Of a stretch of 64,000 nt of DNA, positions 27,899 to 37,029 are shown in pieces. Location: assembly GCA_963724945.1 (NCBI GenBank), contig CAVRWL010000003.1:682001-746000 (forward strand). The letters are read 5' to 3'. The position numbers were made by a program, and so were the translations under genes. This stretch comes from Hyphomicrobium_A sp963724945 (GTDB lineage Bacteria > Pseudomonadota > Alphaproteobacteria > Rhizobiales > Hyphomicrobiaceae). Positions within the stretch are counted from its first letter, which is position 1, and every line of letters begins with the position of its first letter. The notes under the pieces were generated by a model. It was given only the letters and a program-made list of their open reading frames with translations. It did not search any database and was not told the origin of the DNA.

Positions 27899-28175
27899 GT
27901 TACAACTCCATGGCCGTCCGCGAATATGGACGTATCGAGCGCTACGTCGCCGTCGGCAGTAGGCCCAAACTCTCGGGATTGCGGGCGCTTATACGGGGTG
28001 GTTTCATGCAAGTCAACGCGCTGCATTTCCTCTTCTATCCACCGGCTTGGCGCACAAGCCTGGTGTCTCGGCGCCCCGGAAATGGCAAACCATCACCATT
28101 GTCGCGCTGCGAGCTGCAAGCGGGCCCATGCTCCCTAGCACGCCCCTGCGCGGCCCTGCGACAGGGAGTAGGGCG

Positions 28176-28991
28176 ATGACCCCAGGCCCCGCCGACCGCC
28201 CCGCCTCGGAAAAGGCGCGCTCACGCTGGGTGTACCTGCGCCGCTGGGGACCCCTCGGTGCCATTGCGCTTCTGATGGCCCTCGCCTTCGCGATGGGCTG
28301 GCACCACTACCTCTCCTTCAAGACGATCGGCACCAACTACGACGCGCTCAAGGGCTTCATTGCCGCCAACTTCGTGGCGGCCATCGTCATATACATCCTG
28401 ATCTATGCGGCTGTCGTGGCGCTGTCGCTACCCGGCGGTCTCGTGATGACGGTGACGGGCGGGCTGCTGTTCGGGTGGCTCTGGGGGGCACTGGCGACGG
28501 TGGTGGGCGCCACCGCCGGAGCCACGCTCATCTTCCTCATTGCCAAGTCCTCGCTCGGCGAGGCGCTCGCGGCTCGGGCCGGTCCCGGGCTCGGCAAGCT
28601 GCGCGAGGGATTTAAGGAGAATGCGCTGAGCTATCTGCTCTTTCTCCGCCTCGTCCCGGTGTTCCCGTTCTGGCTGGTCAACCTCGCACCGGCGCTGCTT
28701 GGTGTTCCGCTGCGGACATACGTGATCGGCACCGCGATCGGTATCATCCCCGGCACGATCGCCTTCTCGGTTGCGGGGGCGGGATTGGCGAGCGTGATCG
28801 AGGCGCAAAACGCGATCTACGCCGCTTGTCTCGCCAAGGGACCTGCCGACCCGGAGACGGCATGTCCATATACGATCGATACCAGCGCGCTTGTCACCAA
28901 GCAGCTGCTCGTTGCTTTCGTCCTGCTCGGTCTCGTCGCTTTGATCCCTGTCGTCTACAAGAGGTGGAGCCAACGCAATGCAAGCAAATAG
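28176..28991 (+). CDS. TVP38/TMEM64 (DedA-like) family membrane protein
   Basis: 271 aa from the ATG at 28176, which follows AGGGAGTAGGG. The longer upstream frame crosses the rpmH promoter region. There are about six membrane helices. The VTT-domain mark is LSLPGGLVMTVTGGLLFGWLWG by position, with FLRLVPVFPFWLVNLAPALLG and GIIPGTIAFSVAGAGL. Such proteins are membrane transport or lipid scramblase-like. The 3' end overlaps the next gene by 14 bases, so a joint function with the flavin reductase is likely. Confidence 0.9.
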   Translation: MTPGPADRPASEKARSRWVYLRRWGPLGAIALLMALAFAMGWHHYLSFKTIGTNYDALKGFIAANFVAAIVIYILIYAAVVALSLPGGLVMTVTGGLLFGWLWGALATVVGATAGATLIFLIAKSSLGEALAARAGPGLGKLREGFKENALSYLLFLRLVPVFPFWLVNLAPALLGVPLRTYVIGTAIGIIPGTIAFSVAGAGLASVIEAQNAIYAACLAKGPADPETACPYTIDTSALVTKQLLVAFVLLGLVALIPVVYKRWSQRNASK

Positions 28992-30453
28992 TGCGCAACC
29001 GACCGCTGCGGAGGAGCGCTCAGGGGCCGAGAGCGAGACCATAACGGCGGACATCTGCGTCATCGGCGCGGGCTCCGGCGGCTTGAGCGTGGCAGCGGCC
29101 GCGGCGGCCTTCGGGCGCTCAGTCGTGCTCATCGAGCGGCACAAGATGGGCGGCGATTGCCTCAACTATGGATGCGTTCCCTCCAAGGCGCTCCTCGCCG
29201 CGGGAAAGCGCGCGCACGCCATGCGCACGGCGTCGGCCTTCGGCATCGCCGGCGTCGACCCGGAGGTCAATCCGCGCGCAGTGCACGATCATGTGCACCG
29301 CGTCATCGCGGCGATCGCGCCCAACGATTCGGTCGAGCGCTTCACCGGCCTTGGCGTGCGCGTCATTCTGGCGGCGGCCCGTTTCGTCGACAGATCCACA
29401 GTCGTCGCCGGGGAGCACCGCATAAGAGCGCGCCGCTTCGTCATCGCGACGGGCTCGACGCCGGCGGTGCCGCCCATTCCGGGCCTCGACAGCGTCCCCT
29501 ATCTCACCAACGAGACGATTTTCGACAATCAGGAGCGCCTGCACGATTTGATCGTCATCGGCGGCGGTCCGATCGGGATGGAGTTGGCGCAGGCGCACAG
29601 CCGGCTCGGCTCGCGCGTCACCGTGATCGAGGCGGCAAAGGCGCTGAGCAAGGACGATCCCGAGCTCACGAAGGTCGTGCTCGAAGAGCTTGCGGCCGAG
29701 GGCGTGACCATTCTGGAGAACACCAAGGTGGAGCGCGTCGAAGGCGGCCCCGGACGCGTGCGCGTGCACGTCGCGGCGGGCGACAAGAAAGAGGTCATCG
29801 AGGGCACCCACCTCCTGCTGGCTGTGGGCCGCAAGCCCACGACCGCCGACCTCGGGCTGGAGGCCGCGGGTATCCGCCACGACGCCAAAGGCATCAAGGT
29901 AAACGCCAGCTTGAAGACGTCCAACCGGCGCGTGTTCGCCATCGGCGACGTCGCGGGCGGGCTGCAGTTCACCCACGTCGCCAACTACCACGCGGGCATC
30001 GTCATCCGCCGCGCCCTCTTTCGCCTGCCCGCCAAGGTCGACAACAAGATCATCCCCTGGGTCACCTATACCGATCCCGAGCTCGCGCACGTCGGGCTGT
30101 CGGAGGCCGAAGCGGCGAAGTCCGCGGGCAAGATCAACGTGCTGCGTTGGCCCTACCACGAGAACGACCGCGCGCAGACTGAGCGCGAGACCGTAGGGCA
30201 AATTAAGGTCGTCACGGCTAAAAACGGTAGAATTCTCGGCGCTACCATCGTCGGGGCGCAGGCCGGCGAGCTGATCCAGATGTGGGCTTTAGCGATCTCG
30301 CAGAAAATGAAGATCAAGGCCATGATCGGCTGGGTTTCGCCTTATCCGACGCTCGGCGAGATAAACAAACGCGCCGCCTACCGCTATTATGCGACGGCAC
30401 CGAACAACCCGACGGTGCGCAAGATTATCAAGTTCCTCGCCAAGTTCGGCTAG
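28978..30453 (+). CDS. FAD-dependent pyridine nucleotide-disulfide oxidoreductase (MerA/Lpd-like)
   Basis: 491 aa. The FAD motif is DICVIGAGSGGLSVAAAAA. The redox-active disulfide is in GGDCLNYGCVPSKALLAAGK. The NAD(P) motif is LIVIGGGPIGMELAQAHSRLG, the second FAD contact is RVFAIGDVAGG, and the dimerisation domain holds the residues PYPTLGEINKRAAYRYYA. No N-terminal heavy-metal-associated domain and no C-terminal vicinal Cys pair are present, so mercuric reduction is unlikely. The TVP38-reductase pair is a known association of unknown substrate. Confidence 0.9.
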   Translation: MQANSAQPTAAEERSGAESETITADICVIGAGSGGLSVAAAAAAFGRSVVLIERHKMGGDCLNYGCVPSKALLAAGKRAHAMRTASAFGIAGVDPEVNPRAVHDHVHRVIAAIAPNDSVERFTGLGVRVILAAARFVDRSTVVAGEHRIRARRFVIATGSTPAVPPIPGLDSVPYLTNETIFDNQERLHDLIVIGGGPIGMELAQAHSRLGSRVTVIEAAKALSKDDPELTKVVLEELAAEGVTILENTKVERVEGGPGRVRVHVAAGDKKEVIEGTHLLLAVGRKPTTADLGLEAAGIRHDAKGIKVNASLKTSNRRVFAIGDVAGGLQFTHVANYHAGIVIRRALFRLPAKVDNKIIPWVTYTDPELAHVGLSEAEAAKSAGKINVLRWPYHENDRAQTERETVGQIKVVTAKNGRILGATIVGAQAGELIQMWALAISQKMKIKAMIGWVSPYPTLGEINKRAAYRYYATAPNNPTVRKIIKFLAKFG

Positions 30454-30476
30454 GAGCGGGCAACGAGAGGAAACGC

Positions 30477-32051
30477 GTGCTCCGCGACCACAAGAAAGAG
30501 ACGCGGCACAACCTACCGGCGGCCATCGTCGCGCGCTTGCGCCTTCCCGAATGGGCCAAGACCTATTGGGAGGAGATCGAATGGACGAAGCCGCCGCGCC
30601 TGCGCTGGCGCGACCTCGGCCTTCCCGCCAAGCTTCTGTTGCTGACCATCGCCTTCGTCATGCTGGCGGAGGTCTTGATCTTCCTGCCCTCGGTCTCGAG
30701 CTACCGCGTGAGTTGGCTCGACGAGCGGCTGATCGCCGCCCAGCTCGCGACCTTGGCCGCGGAAGGCTTTCCCGGCGGTGATGTTCCCTCCGGCCTGCGC
30801 GCAGAGATGCTGCGCACGGCGCAGGTGAAGGCGATCGCCTCCCGCCACCATGGCGTGCGCCGTCTGGTGCTGCCCGTCGACCCGCAAATGACGATCGACG
30901 CCCACTACGACTTGCGCCAGCGGCCGCAGAGCCAGTGGGGCAGCATCGCGCTGAAGCTGGAGCAGATCGGCGACGCGATGGCGGTGTTCTACGCGCCGGG
31001 GGGACGCACGATCCGCGTCTTGGGCTCAATCGGCGACGATCCCGACGACCTCGTCGAGATCGTCATGCCGGAGGCGCCGCTCAAGGCGGCGATGACGTCG
31101 TACGCGCTCAACATTCTCTGGGTCTCGATTCTCATCTCGTTCGGAACGGCGGCGCTGGTCTACTTCGCGCTGAGCCGTCTCCTGGTGCGCCCGATGATGC
31201 ACATCACCCGCAACATGGTGCACTTCCGGCAGGATCCGGAAGACACCTCGCGAATCATCGTGCCTTCGGGGCGCAGGGACGAGATCGGCACGGCCGAGCG
31301 CGAGCTGGGCGAGATGCAGCGCCAGCTCTCCGGTGTGCTTCTGCAGAAGACGCGGCTCGCCCAGCTCGGGCTCGCGGTGAGCAAGATCAACCACGATTTG
31401 CGCGGTATGCTGGCGAACGCCCAGCTCCTGTCGGACCGCCTGACCGCCATTCCCGATCCGACGGTGCAGCGCTTTGCCCCCAAGCTCATCGCCTCGCTCG
31501 ACCGCGCCATCAACTTCTGCAACGATACGCTGCGCTTCGGACGCGCCGAGGAGGCAGCGCCCCGGCGCGAGCTTCTGCTTCTGAAGCCGCTCGTCGAGGA
31601 GGTGGGAGACGCGCTGGGTCTGCCGCGCGAGGGCTCGATCGACTGGGTGCTCGACATGGACGATACGTTGCGCATCGACGCGGACCGCGAGCATCTGTTT
31701 CGTATCGTGAGCAACCTTACGCGCAACGCGATCGAGGCGATCGAAGCTCAGCGCGCAGGCGCGCCAGGCGGCCAGATCCGCATCAAGGCATGGCGCGACG
31801 GGCGGCACGTATCCGTGGAGGTGCGCGACAACGGCCCGGGTGTGCCGAAGAAGGCGCGCGAGCATATGTTCGAGGCGTTCACCGGCTCGCAGAGGAAGGG
31901 CGGCACCGGGCTGGGGCTTGCGATCGCGGCGGAGATCGTCGCCGTGCACGGCGGCCATTTGCAGCTCGTCGACTCAGATAAGGGCGCCGCTTTCCGCTTC
32001 GAGATTCCCGACCGGGGCACGCACGAGGCCGAGCTCGCGGCGCACGGCTGA
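30477..32051 (+). CDS. Sensor histidine kinase (orphan)
   Basis: 524 aa from the GTG at 30477, which has GAGAGGA five bases upstream; the longer frame overlaps the reductase gene. Two membrane helices (about residues 47-67 and 205-225) flank a periplasmic sensor domain. A HAMP-like segment follows (LSRLLVRPMMHITRNM). The H box is SKINHDLRGMLANAQLLSDRL by position, the N box NLTRNAIEAIEA, G1 VRDNGPGVP and G2 GGTGLGLAIAAEIV. No response regulator lies beside it. The spacing of 23 bases suggests transcription with the reductase. Confidence 0.92.
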   Translation: MLRDHKKETRHNLPAAIVARLRLPEWAKTYWEEIEWTKPPRLRWRDLGLPAKLLLLTIAFVMLAEVLIFLPSVSSYRVSWLDERLIAAQLATLAAEGFPGGDVPSGLRAEMLRTAQVKAIASRHHGVRRLVLPVDPQMTIDAHYDLRQRPQSQWGSIALKLEQIGDAMAVFYAPGGRTIRVLGSIGDDPDDLVEIVMPEAPLKAAMTSYALNILWVSILISFGTAALVYFALSRLLVRPMMHITRNMVHFRQDPEDTSRIIVPSGRRDEIGTAERELGEMQRQLSGVLLQKTRLAQLGLAVSKINHDLRGMLANAQLLSDRLTAIPDPTVQRFAPKLIASLDRAINFCNDTLRFGRAEEAAPRRELLLLKPLVEEVGDALGLPREGSIDWVLDMDDTLRIDADREHLFRIVSNLTRNAIEAIEAQRAGAPGGQIRIKAWRDGRHVSVEVRDNGPGVPKKAREHMFEAFTGSQRKGGTGLGLAIAAEIVAVHGGHLQLVDSDKGAAFRFEIPDRGTHEAELAAHG

Positions 32052-32205
32052 CGCCAGCCCCCGGTGCTCCCAGATAGCGCGAAATACCAGTGCCCAGGCC
32101 CCTTGCGCGCGTGCGCCCGAGCCATTAGTAGTGGCGAGCTTCGGCGGGGCCCGTTGGTCCGACAGTGCAGCAGGCCCTCTGCGGGGCCGCATCGACCGCA
32201 GACAA

Positions 32206-32282
32206 GCACCGGTAGCTCAGCTGGATAGAGCACCAGACTACGAATTTGGGGGTCGGGAGTTCGAATCTTCCCCGGTGCGCCA
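32206..32282 (+). tRNA. tRNA-Arg (anticodon ACG)
   Basis: 77 bases with CCA encoded. Acceptor GCACCGG (32206-32212) pairs with CCGGTGC (32272-32278), followed by discriminator G. The D arm has TAGCTCAGCTGGATAGAGC, the anticodon stem is CCAGA/TTTGG with loop CTACGAA, and the T arm has GGGAGTTCGAATCTTCC. Anticodon ACG reads CGN arginine codons. The 3' half coincides with the end of the antisense recombinase frame, so it is probably an integration site. Confidence 0.95.
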
Positions 32283-33150
32283 TCTACGTACAGAACTGCG
32301 AACACCCGGTAAGGTGCTCTCGGCACCGCCTGCGACCGCATGTTCCAGTACGTCTTTTCGGCCAAAGATCCGGATACGGTTGTCGTCAACTTCGACGCGG
32401 TCGATGATGGCGCCCAGATAGGCCTTCCGGAACGGAATGTCTCCGGTCGTCAGGTGCTCCCGCATGAGACGACCGAAGGATTCGATGCGGGCTTCATCGA
32501 TAACGATCTGGCGCCGGCCGGCGCCCCGAGCCCTTTCCAGGGCTACCCGGGCAATCTCCCGGTCCGTCTTAAGGGTTGCGATCCGCCCTTTCAGAAGATC
32601 GTCCAGCTCGGCATGGCCCGACTCAACCAGGGCGTACAGGCGCCGCAAGCGCTCCTCGGCATCGGCTGCCCTTTCTTCCAGCGCCCGAACGCGGGCATTG
32701 GCTTCGGCCGACCGTGAAGCGCGCCGCTCTGCCAAGGTCGTAAGCATGCCCTTGAGTTGTTCGGGGGCGAAAAGGCGGTCGATGAGCTGGCTCGTCACCA
32801 GGGTATCGAGCTTGTCCATGCGTATCGAGCGCCCCTTGCACGCGCTCGTGCCCACCCGTGCGCTGGTCGAGCACGTATAGTAGCGATAGACGCGACCCGA
32901 CCGCGATGTCCCAGTTCTCAGCGTCATGCCGCCGGCACACGAGGCACAGGTTGCCAAGCCGGTCAGGAGAATTGGACCCGTTGTGACGCGAGGCGGCGTG
33001 ACCTTCGGATTGCGAGCCTTGAGCTGCTGCTGCACACGCTCGAACATTTGCGGCTCTATGATCGCGGGGACCTCGGCCGTCACATACTCCGACTTAGGCT
33101 TATGTTTGCCAGTGCGTGCCTCTTGGCGATTAAAACGCATCTTGCCGGCT
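32238..33150 (-). pseudogene. Large serine recombinase, C-terminal remnant abutting tRNA-Arg
   Basis: Homology starts near KMRFNRQEARTGKHKPKSEY and includes PAIIEPQMFERVQQQLKAR and the recombinase zinc ribbon (CASCAGGMTLRT ... YYTCSTSARVGTSACKG). The coiled-coil region RVRALEERAADAEERLRRLY and the end AIIDRVEVDDNRIRIFGRKD follow. The N-terminal resolvase catalytic domain is missing: upstream of about 33150 the frame holds unrelated sequence. The last residues (RTGEDSNSRPPNS) are simply the reverse complement of the tRNA. This is the classical integrase-at-attachment-site layout of an island, with the enzyme now inactive. Confidence 0.88.
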
Positions 33151-33532
33151 GACCTCGTCATGGAGATCGGCGCACGGCTGGTTTTGGAGGCTAAGCTGAC
33201 GATGTGGCCTCCCAAGTCGGACGGCCATATCTGACCCAACTCGACCGCTTCCTGCCTTGAGCCAGAGAGCAAGTGAAGGCACCCCTCGCACACTGCACTC
33301 TTCGGCCCACACCGCAACCATCGCTCAGCCACGCATCGGCAGCGCTCTCCCTCGCATCAAATCGGTCCCCTCTTCCCCATCCAATCCGAGTGAGCCGCCG
33401 CCTCCAAAATCCGCGAGCTCATCCACCCTCCCGACCTCACGAATTTTGGAAGCGACCTTCTCCCACTCGCCTCCGCAACCTCGGCGGCAGCCTCCGCCGC
33501 CGCAAGCGACGCCCTTCGCGCGAATCCAAGCG
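33151..33532. other. C-rich stretch between recombinase remnant and OmpA gene
   Basis: About 380 bases without a credible gene. From about 33290 to 33510 the plus strand is strongly C-rich and G-poor, with many CC and TC steps. Frames across it have no recognisable protein. It may be debris from the loss of the recombinase N-terminus, or a long Rho-loading sequence. Confidence 0.4.
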
Positions 33533-35308
33533 TCAGCGGTCTTCCAGTCTCGTGAGCAGCGGCGTGATGCGCCGGATCGCAACGCGACGGTTCGCCCGTT
33601 CGGGTCCTGGCGTGTTGATCTTGAGGAACTGCTCTCCGTAGCCCTGCGTCACCAGGTTCTCCGCGGGGATCCCGAACTCTTGGCTCAGAACTTCGGCCAC
33701 CGCCTCGGCTCGGCGATCGGAAAGTGAAAGGTTATCCTCGTCGGACCCCACTGCATCGGTGTGCCCTTCGACCAGAAACATTTCATCGGGATTCCGGTCG
33801 ATGACCCGCGTCATCACATGCGCCAGGCGCTGCAGATCGTCGTACTCTTCTGGTTCCACCTCCCACGACCCGAAGTCGAAGGTGATCGTGTCCAGATCGA
33901 TGCGCGGCATGCGCTCCCGCAGGTAGCGGCTGTAACGGATTTCCTCGAGTGAGTAGGTGCGTTCAAGCGGCTCCACGGGTGGCGCGCTGAGCGCATCATA
34001 GAGGTCATCATCCGAGGCTTGGTCGTAGTCGACGATATAGCGCTCGCGCGGCATCAAGATGACCGGAGGCGCGAGGTCGACGATGGCATCGAGAAAGCTG
34101 CCACGCCGCGCTCGGTGGTAATAGCCGCGGTCATCAAAGAATACGTACTCGCGCCCATCGGGATCGCGCCGGTAACGACGCAACACATGCCCATCGTCAT
34201 CGAAATCGGTGAAGATCCGCACGCCCCCAGGACGCACGATGACATTCTCGTTGACGGTCCCGTGACGTGTCGTCTCGCCGCCCCCGTAAAGATGCCGAAG
34301 CCGTTCGGTCTCATCGTGGCTAATGGAGATGTGCCCCGCCTGACGGACGATTCTGCGTTTGTCGGGTTCCTCGATAACGATGCGCTTGCCGCCCTCTTCA
34401 ATTCGCTCGTGACGTTGTTGGCGCAAGGCCTCAAACTTTTTTTCAAATGCCTCCTGCCGCTGTTGAACGGCCTTGTCGCCCGCCCCTACGCGCGCTGCCT
34501 TAATCTGCTCGCGTTCTTTGCGAGCCTCTTCCTTGGCCTTGAGGAAGGCCTCATCGGCTTTCGCCCGGTCCTGCCGCAACCGCTCGGCCGCTTTGGTGTC
34601 GGTCTCCGTTACTGGTTGCTGTCGTAGCTGCGACGGCTTCGACTTTAGAGCTTCAGCCTTAGCCTTCTCTTGCTGGAGCTGCTTCTGCTTAAGAGCGTCG
34701 GCCTTGGCCTTGTCTTGCTCGTGTGCCTTGAGCTTCTCCGCCTCTCTCTTGGCGCGCTCCCCCTCCAGCTGCCTCTGTTTAAGGGCCTCGGCTTTGGCTC
34801 TCTCCTGCTCGAGCTGCTTTTGCTTTAGAGCATCCGCCTTGGCGCGCTCCTGCCCCTGCTGCTCTTTCCTCAAAGCCTCTGTCTTGGTGCGCTCCTCATT
34901 CAACTGCTTCTGCTTGAGCGCCTTTGCCTTGTCTTGCGCGACTGCCTTAAGCTTCTCGGCTTCTCTCGTGGCGCGCTCCTGCTCTAGTTGCTTCTGTTTG
35001 AGGGCCTCGGCTTTGGCTCTCTCCTGCTCGAGCTGCTTTTGCTTCAGAGCATCCGCCTTGGCGCGCTCCTGCTCCAGTTCCCTTTGTTGCAGTGCCTTGA
35101 TCTTTTCTTGCTCTAGCTGCTGCTTCTTTTTCTTGGCCTCCTCTGGTGATTCCTTGGCCGCGCCCGGCGCCGAGTCTTGGCCCTCAGCTATCGCAAGGGG
35201 TCGCGCGATCGCGGCTCCCGCGTGAACCGCTAGCGCAGAAATCGTAACGAGGCCTACTACAGCGGACGTGAGCGTCCTGTAGCGTTGCAAACGGGCTTTT
35301 GACGACAT
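33533..35308 (-). CDS. OmpA-family protein with long coiled-coil repeats
   Basis: 591 aa from the ATG at 35308 (an ATG three codons upstream is possible). A signal peptide precedes a Lys/Glu/Gln/Ala-rich coiled coil of roughly 230 residues. It is built from repeats of LKQKQLEQERAKAEA that recur about every 15-17 residues. The middle segment (HGTVNENVIVRPGGVRIFTD, DDGHVLRRYRRDPDG) resembles other Rhizobiales OmpA proteins. The C-terminal OmpA domain binds peptidoglycan: TFDFGSWEVEPEEYDDLQRL, MFLVEGHTDAVGSDEDNLSLS by pattern, and RANRRVAIRR. It is likely an outer-membrane to cell-wall link. Confidence 0.88.
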   Translation of the reverse strand: MSSKARLQRYRTLTSAVVGLVTISALAVHAGAAIARPLAIAEGQDSAPGAAKESPEEAKKKKQQLEQEKIKALQQRELEQERAKADALKQKQLEQERAKAEALKQKQLEQERATREAEKLKAVAQDKAKALKQKQLNEERTKTEALRKEQQGQERAKADALKQKQLEQERAKAEALKQRQLEGERAKREAEKLKAHEQDKAKADALKQKQLQQEKAKAEALKSKPSQLRQQPVTETDTKAAERLRQDRAKADEAFLKAKEEARKEREQIKAARVGAGDKAVQQRQEAFEKKFEALRQQRHERIEEGGKRIVIEEPDKRRIVRQAGHISISHDETERLRHLYGGGETTRHGTVNENVIVRPGGVRIFTDFDDDGHVLRRYRRDPDGREYVFFDDRGYYHRARRGSFLDAIVDLAPPVILMPRERYIVDYDQASDDDLYDALSAPPVEPLERTYSLEEIRYSRYLRERMPRIDLDTITFDFGSWEVEPEEYDDLQRLAHVMTRVIDRNPDEMFLVEGHTDAVGSDEDNLSLSDRRAEAVAEVLSQEFGIPAENLVTQGYGEQFLKINTPGPERANRRVAIRRITPLLTRLEDR

Positions 35309-35386
35309 GGGTGCCATATCCTGAACGCCATCACATAGTGGCCTTCAGAGCGCGGCACTGTAGCAACTTGATGGCGAAGCTAAAAT

Positions 35387-35403
35387 CGCGCGCTTAGCGC
35401 GCG
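35387..35403. repeat. Short GC palindrome upstream of the OmpA gene
   Basis: CGCGCGC and GCGCGCG (35387-35393, 35397-35403) flank TTA. On the minus strand it is followed by ATTTTAG. It could be a weak terminator of a lost gene or part of the OmpA promoter region. Confidence 0.4.
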
Positions 35404-35423
35404 GCCTTCAAACGTCGAAATCC

Positions 35424-35765
35424 TTGAAGAGCGTAAACTACCTGGACTGTCTTCGCCCCCTGGCTCGACACCATCCTCCCCACCTGGCACTTCATCTAAT
35501 CGTGAAACCCCTTCGGCAGACTGAAGTTCTACGCGCATCTAATTTTTCCGCGGATCTTCACGTGCCAAATCGAGAACCTGACCGAGTGTACGGCTACTAT
35601 CTTCGCGACGACGGCGAGCTGATGATCGAGGTCAAGCGCGGCGAGTTCGTGAGCGAGACCGCTGTGCGTTGCGGGCTGGTACACCCGAATGCGCTCGTGC
35701 AAATTGATCGGATCAAAGCCAGGCTGCAGCGCCTTCCCCGAGTTACGCGCAAGCGGCGATCATAG
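35424..35765 (+). CDS. Doubtful small protein, 113 aa
   Basis: The first half of this frame overlaps the gene-tail fragment in another frame and is not credible. The second half (NREPDRVYGYYLRDDGELMI, EVKRGEFVSETAVRCGLVHP) has a protein-like composition and may be a short real gene starting downstream, but no ATG with a ribosome site is obvious. Function unknown. Confidence 0.3.
   Translation: MKSVNYLDCLRPLARHHPPHLALHLIVKPLRQTEVLRASNFSADLHVPNREPDRVYGYYLRDDGELMIEVKRGEFVSETAVRCGLVHPNALVQIDRIKARLQRLPRVTRKRRS
35451..35498 (+). pseudogene. Gene-tail fragment reading FAPWLDTILPTWHFI
   Basis: The frame ends FAPWLDTILPTWHFI and a TAA. The first 29 bases (35451-35479) are identical to 55179-55207, where the same peptide follows VWVIDNGFLYEIVTHDL. 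These are therefore two copies of the end of one protein-coding gene whose body is gone. I do not recognise the family. Confidence 0.5.
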
Positions 35766-35786
35766 TTCGGCGGACGATACCGCTAG

Positions 35787-36191
35787 TTACTTGCGCGCCA
35801 GATTGCTCCACGCGACATAGACTTGTCCCCCGTCAGCTCCGACCCATCCCCACGCCAAGTTCGCGCCATCGGGTGTGACGGTCACGGCACCATCGATACA
35901 TGAGCCGCCACTTTTTTTGCCGCCGCGCGTAATCGTCTCGAGGAAGAACACATAGCCGTTCGAGGAACCGACTCGCTTGAGCTTACCTCCGCACTTGAGT
36001 TCAGGGTAACTGGTGTCCCCTCCCGCCCTGGTGATGGTCATAACCACGGTATAGTTCGACTTTCCGACATTTTGCGCCGCGGTGCCGGTCCACGTGCCGG
36101 CGATCTTCGGAGATTGTGCGAGAGCAGACCATGGTAACGCTGCGAATCCGACGACCACAAAAGTCAGAAAGGCCCGCGCAGTGCGATCCAT
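35787..36191 (-). CDS. Secreted hypothetical protein, 134 aa
   Basis: ATG at 36189-36191 follows GAGGGAGGGACAG. A signal peptide (MDRTARAFLTFVVVGFAALP, then WSALAQ) precedes a beta-rich domain: GTWTGTAAQNVGKSNYTVVM, YPELKCGGKLKRVGSSNGYVF by pattern, GGSCIDGAVTVTPDG and WGWVGADGGQVYVAWSNL. Two cysteines probably pair. The repeated strands and a terminal YVAW suggest a small lipocalin-like barrel, which is a guess. It is divergent from the next gene. Confidence 0.75.
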   Translation of the reverse strand: MDRTARAFLTFVVVGFAALPWSALAQSPKIAGTWTGTAAQNVGKSNYTVVMTITRAGGDTSYPELKCGGKLKRVGSSNGYVFFLETITRGGKKSGGSCIDGAVTVTPDGANLAWGWVGADGGQVYVAWSNLARK

Positions 36192-36269
36192 CTGTCCCTC
36201 CCTCTGCGTTTGGCCCGTGAGCCGCGCTATGCTAGCAGCATAAGCGACTTGCCGCAGCGTATCCGCAAA

Positions 36270-37016
36270 ATGAAGCTCAATGCGTTCGACGTCCTGATCG
36301 GCCTTCGGCTCTCCATCATCCGAAGAGCTGCGGATATGCTGGTCCTGCATTTCGGCGCCATCCGTCCTCATCCTTCGGGCGAGGGAACGGTCGCCGACTA
36401 CGCTCTCCACATCCAATGCGCTTGGCGCATCGATGCGCCGAACGGGACCCTCACCGGGCGAGACGACCTTTGGGAGTACACCGGTCCCGGCGAGCGGCCA
36501 GCAAACAGGTCCTACGACGACGGGTTAAACTTACAGGATCTAAAATTCCGGACCGTCTTTACCCGCGGCGAGAGCACCCGATCCTGGGTAAACGCGAGTG
36601 ACGGGTTTGGAGTCGCTGCCTCAAAACAGACAAATCGGGGCGACGTCACGCTCGCGCTCGTGAATGGATATTCAATCCTCTTGTTTCCGGCCGGCTGTAG
36701 TGGCGAAGCGTGGCGCCTCTTTGCTCCCGGCAGCGGCCGTCACGTAGTGTTTCCGAGCGTTGAACGCGACGTTCCCCTATCGAGACGCAAGCAACCGGCG
36801 CAGGATGACGACTGGGAGGCGTGGCTGAGACTTGTCGACGCGCCAAAAACCGGGGAGGCCATGCGGGCGCCGCCGGTCATTGTCGTTAGCGAGGGTGGGA
36901 CCCGCTATCGCTGCGGCCGCTGTGGCAAGGTCCTCGTCATTGCTGAGTTCGGCGCGCTGAAGGGCTTCGTCATCCACTGCAGCGCGTGCGGCCGCTACAA
37001 CGAGGTGCCGCTTTGA
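36270..37016 (+). CDS. Hypothetical protein with C-terminal zinc ribbon, 248 aa
   Basis: ATG at 36270 (MKLNAFDVLIGLRLSI); the frame extends upstream, but only to a TTG without a ribosome site. The N-terminal part (GTVADYALHIQCAWRIDAPNG, TGRDDLWEY) forms a domain I cannot name. The C-terminal 40 residues carry CGRCGKVL and CSACGRYNEVPL, a complete four-cysteine zinc ribbon. In frame after the TGA there are 16 further codons covering the repeat at 37030-37067. It is followed by the cytochrome b gene. Confidence 0.72.
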   Translation: MKLNAFDVLIGLRLSIIRRAADMLVLHFGAIRPHPSGEGTVADYALHIQCAWRIDAPNGTLTGRDDLWEYTGPGERPANRSYDDGLNLQDLKFRTVFTRGESTRSWVNASDGFGVAASKQTNRGDVTLALVNGYSILLFPAGCSGEAWRLFAPGSGRHVVFPSVERDVPLSRRKQPAQDDDWEAWLRLVDAPKTGEAMRAPPVIVVSEGGTRYRCGRCGKVLVIAEFGALKGFVIHCSACGRYNEVPL

Positions 37017-37029
37017 GCGTGGCATTCTG

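Noticed and set aside
28978..30453. Mercuric reductase
   Set aside because: The disulfide reductase lacks the C-terminal vicinal Cys pair and any mer neighbours.
33325..33582. Minus-strand frame of 85 residues in the C-rich stretch
   Set aside because: It is Gly/Arg-rich, has no ribosome site and no recognisable domain, and appears to result from base composition.
34650..35110. Regular short repeats resembling a CRISPR array
   Set aside because: The repeats are in frame, encode a coiled coil, and have no unique spacers of constant length or adjacent cas genes.
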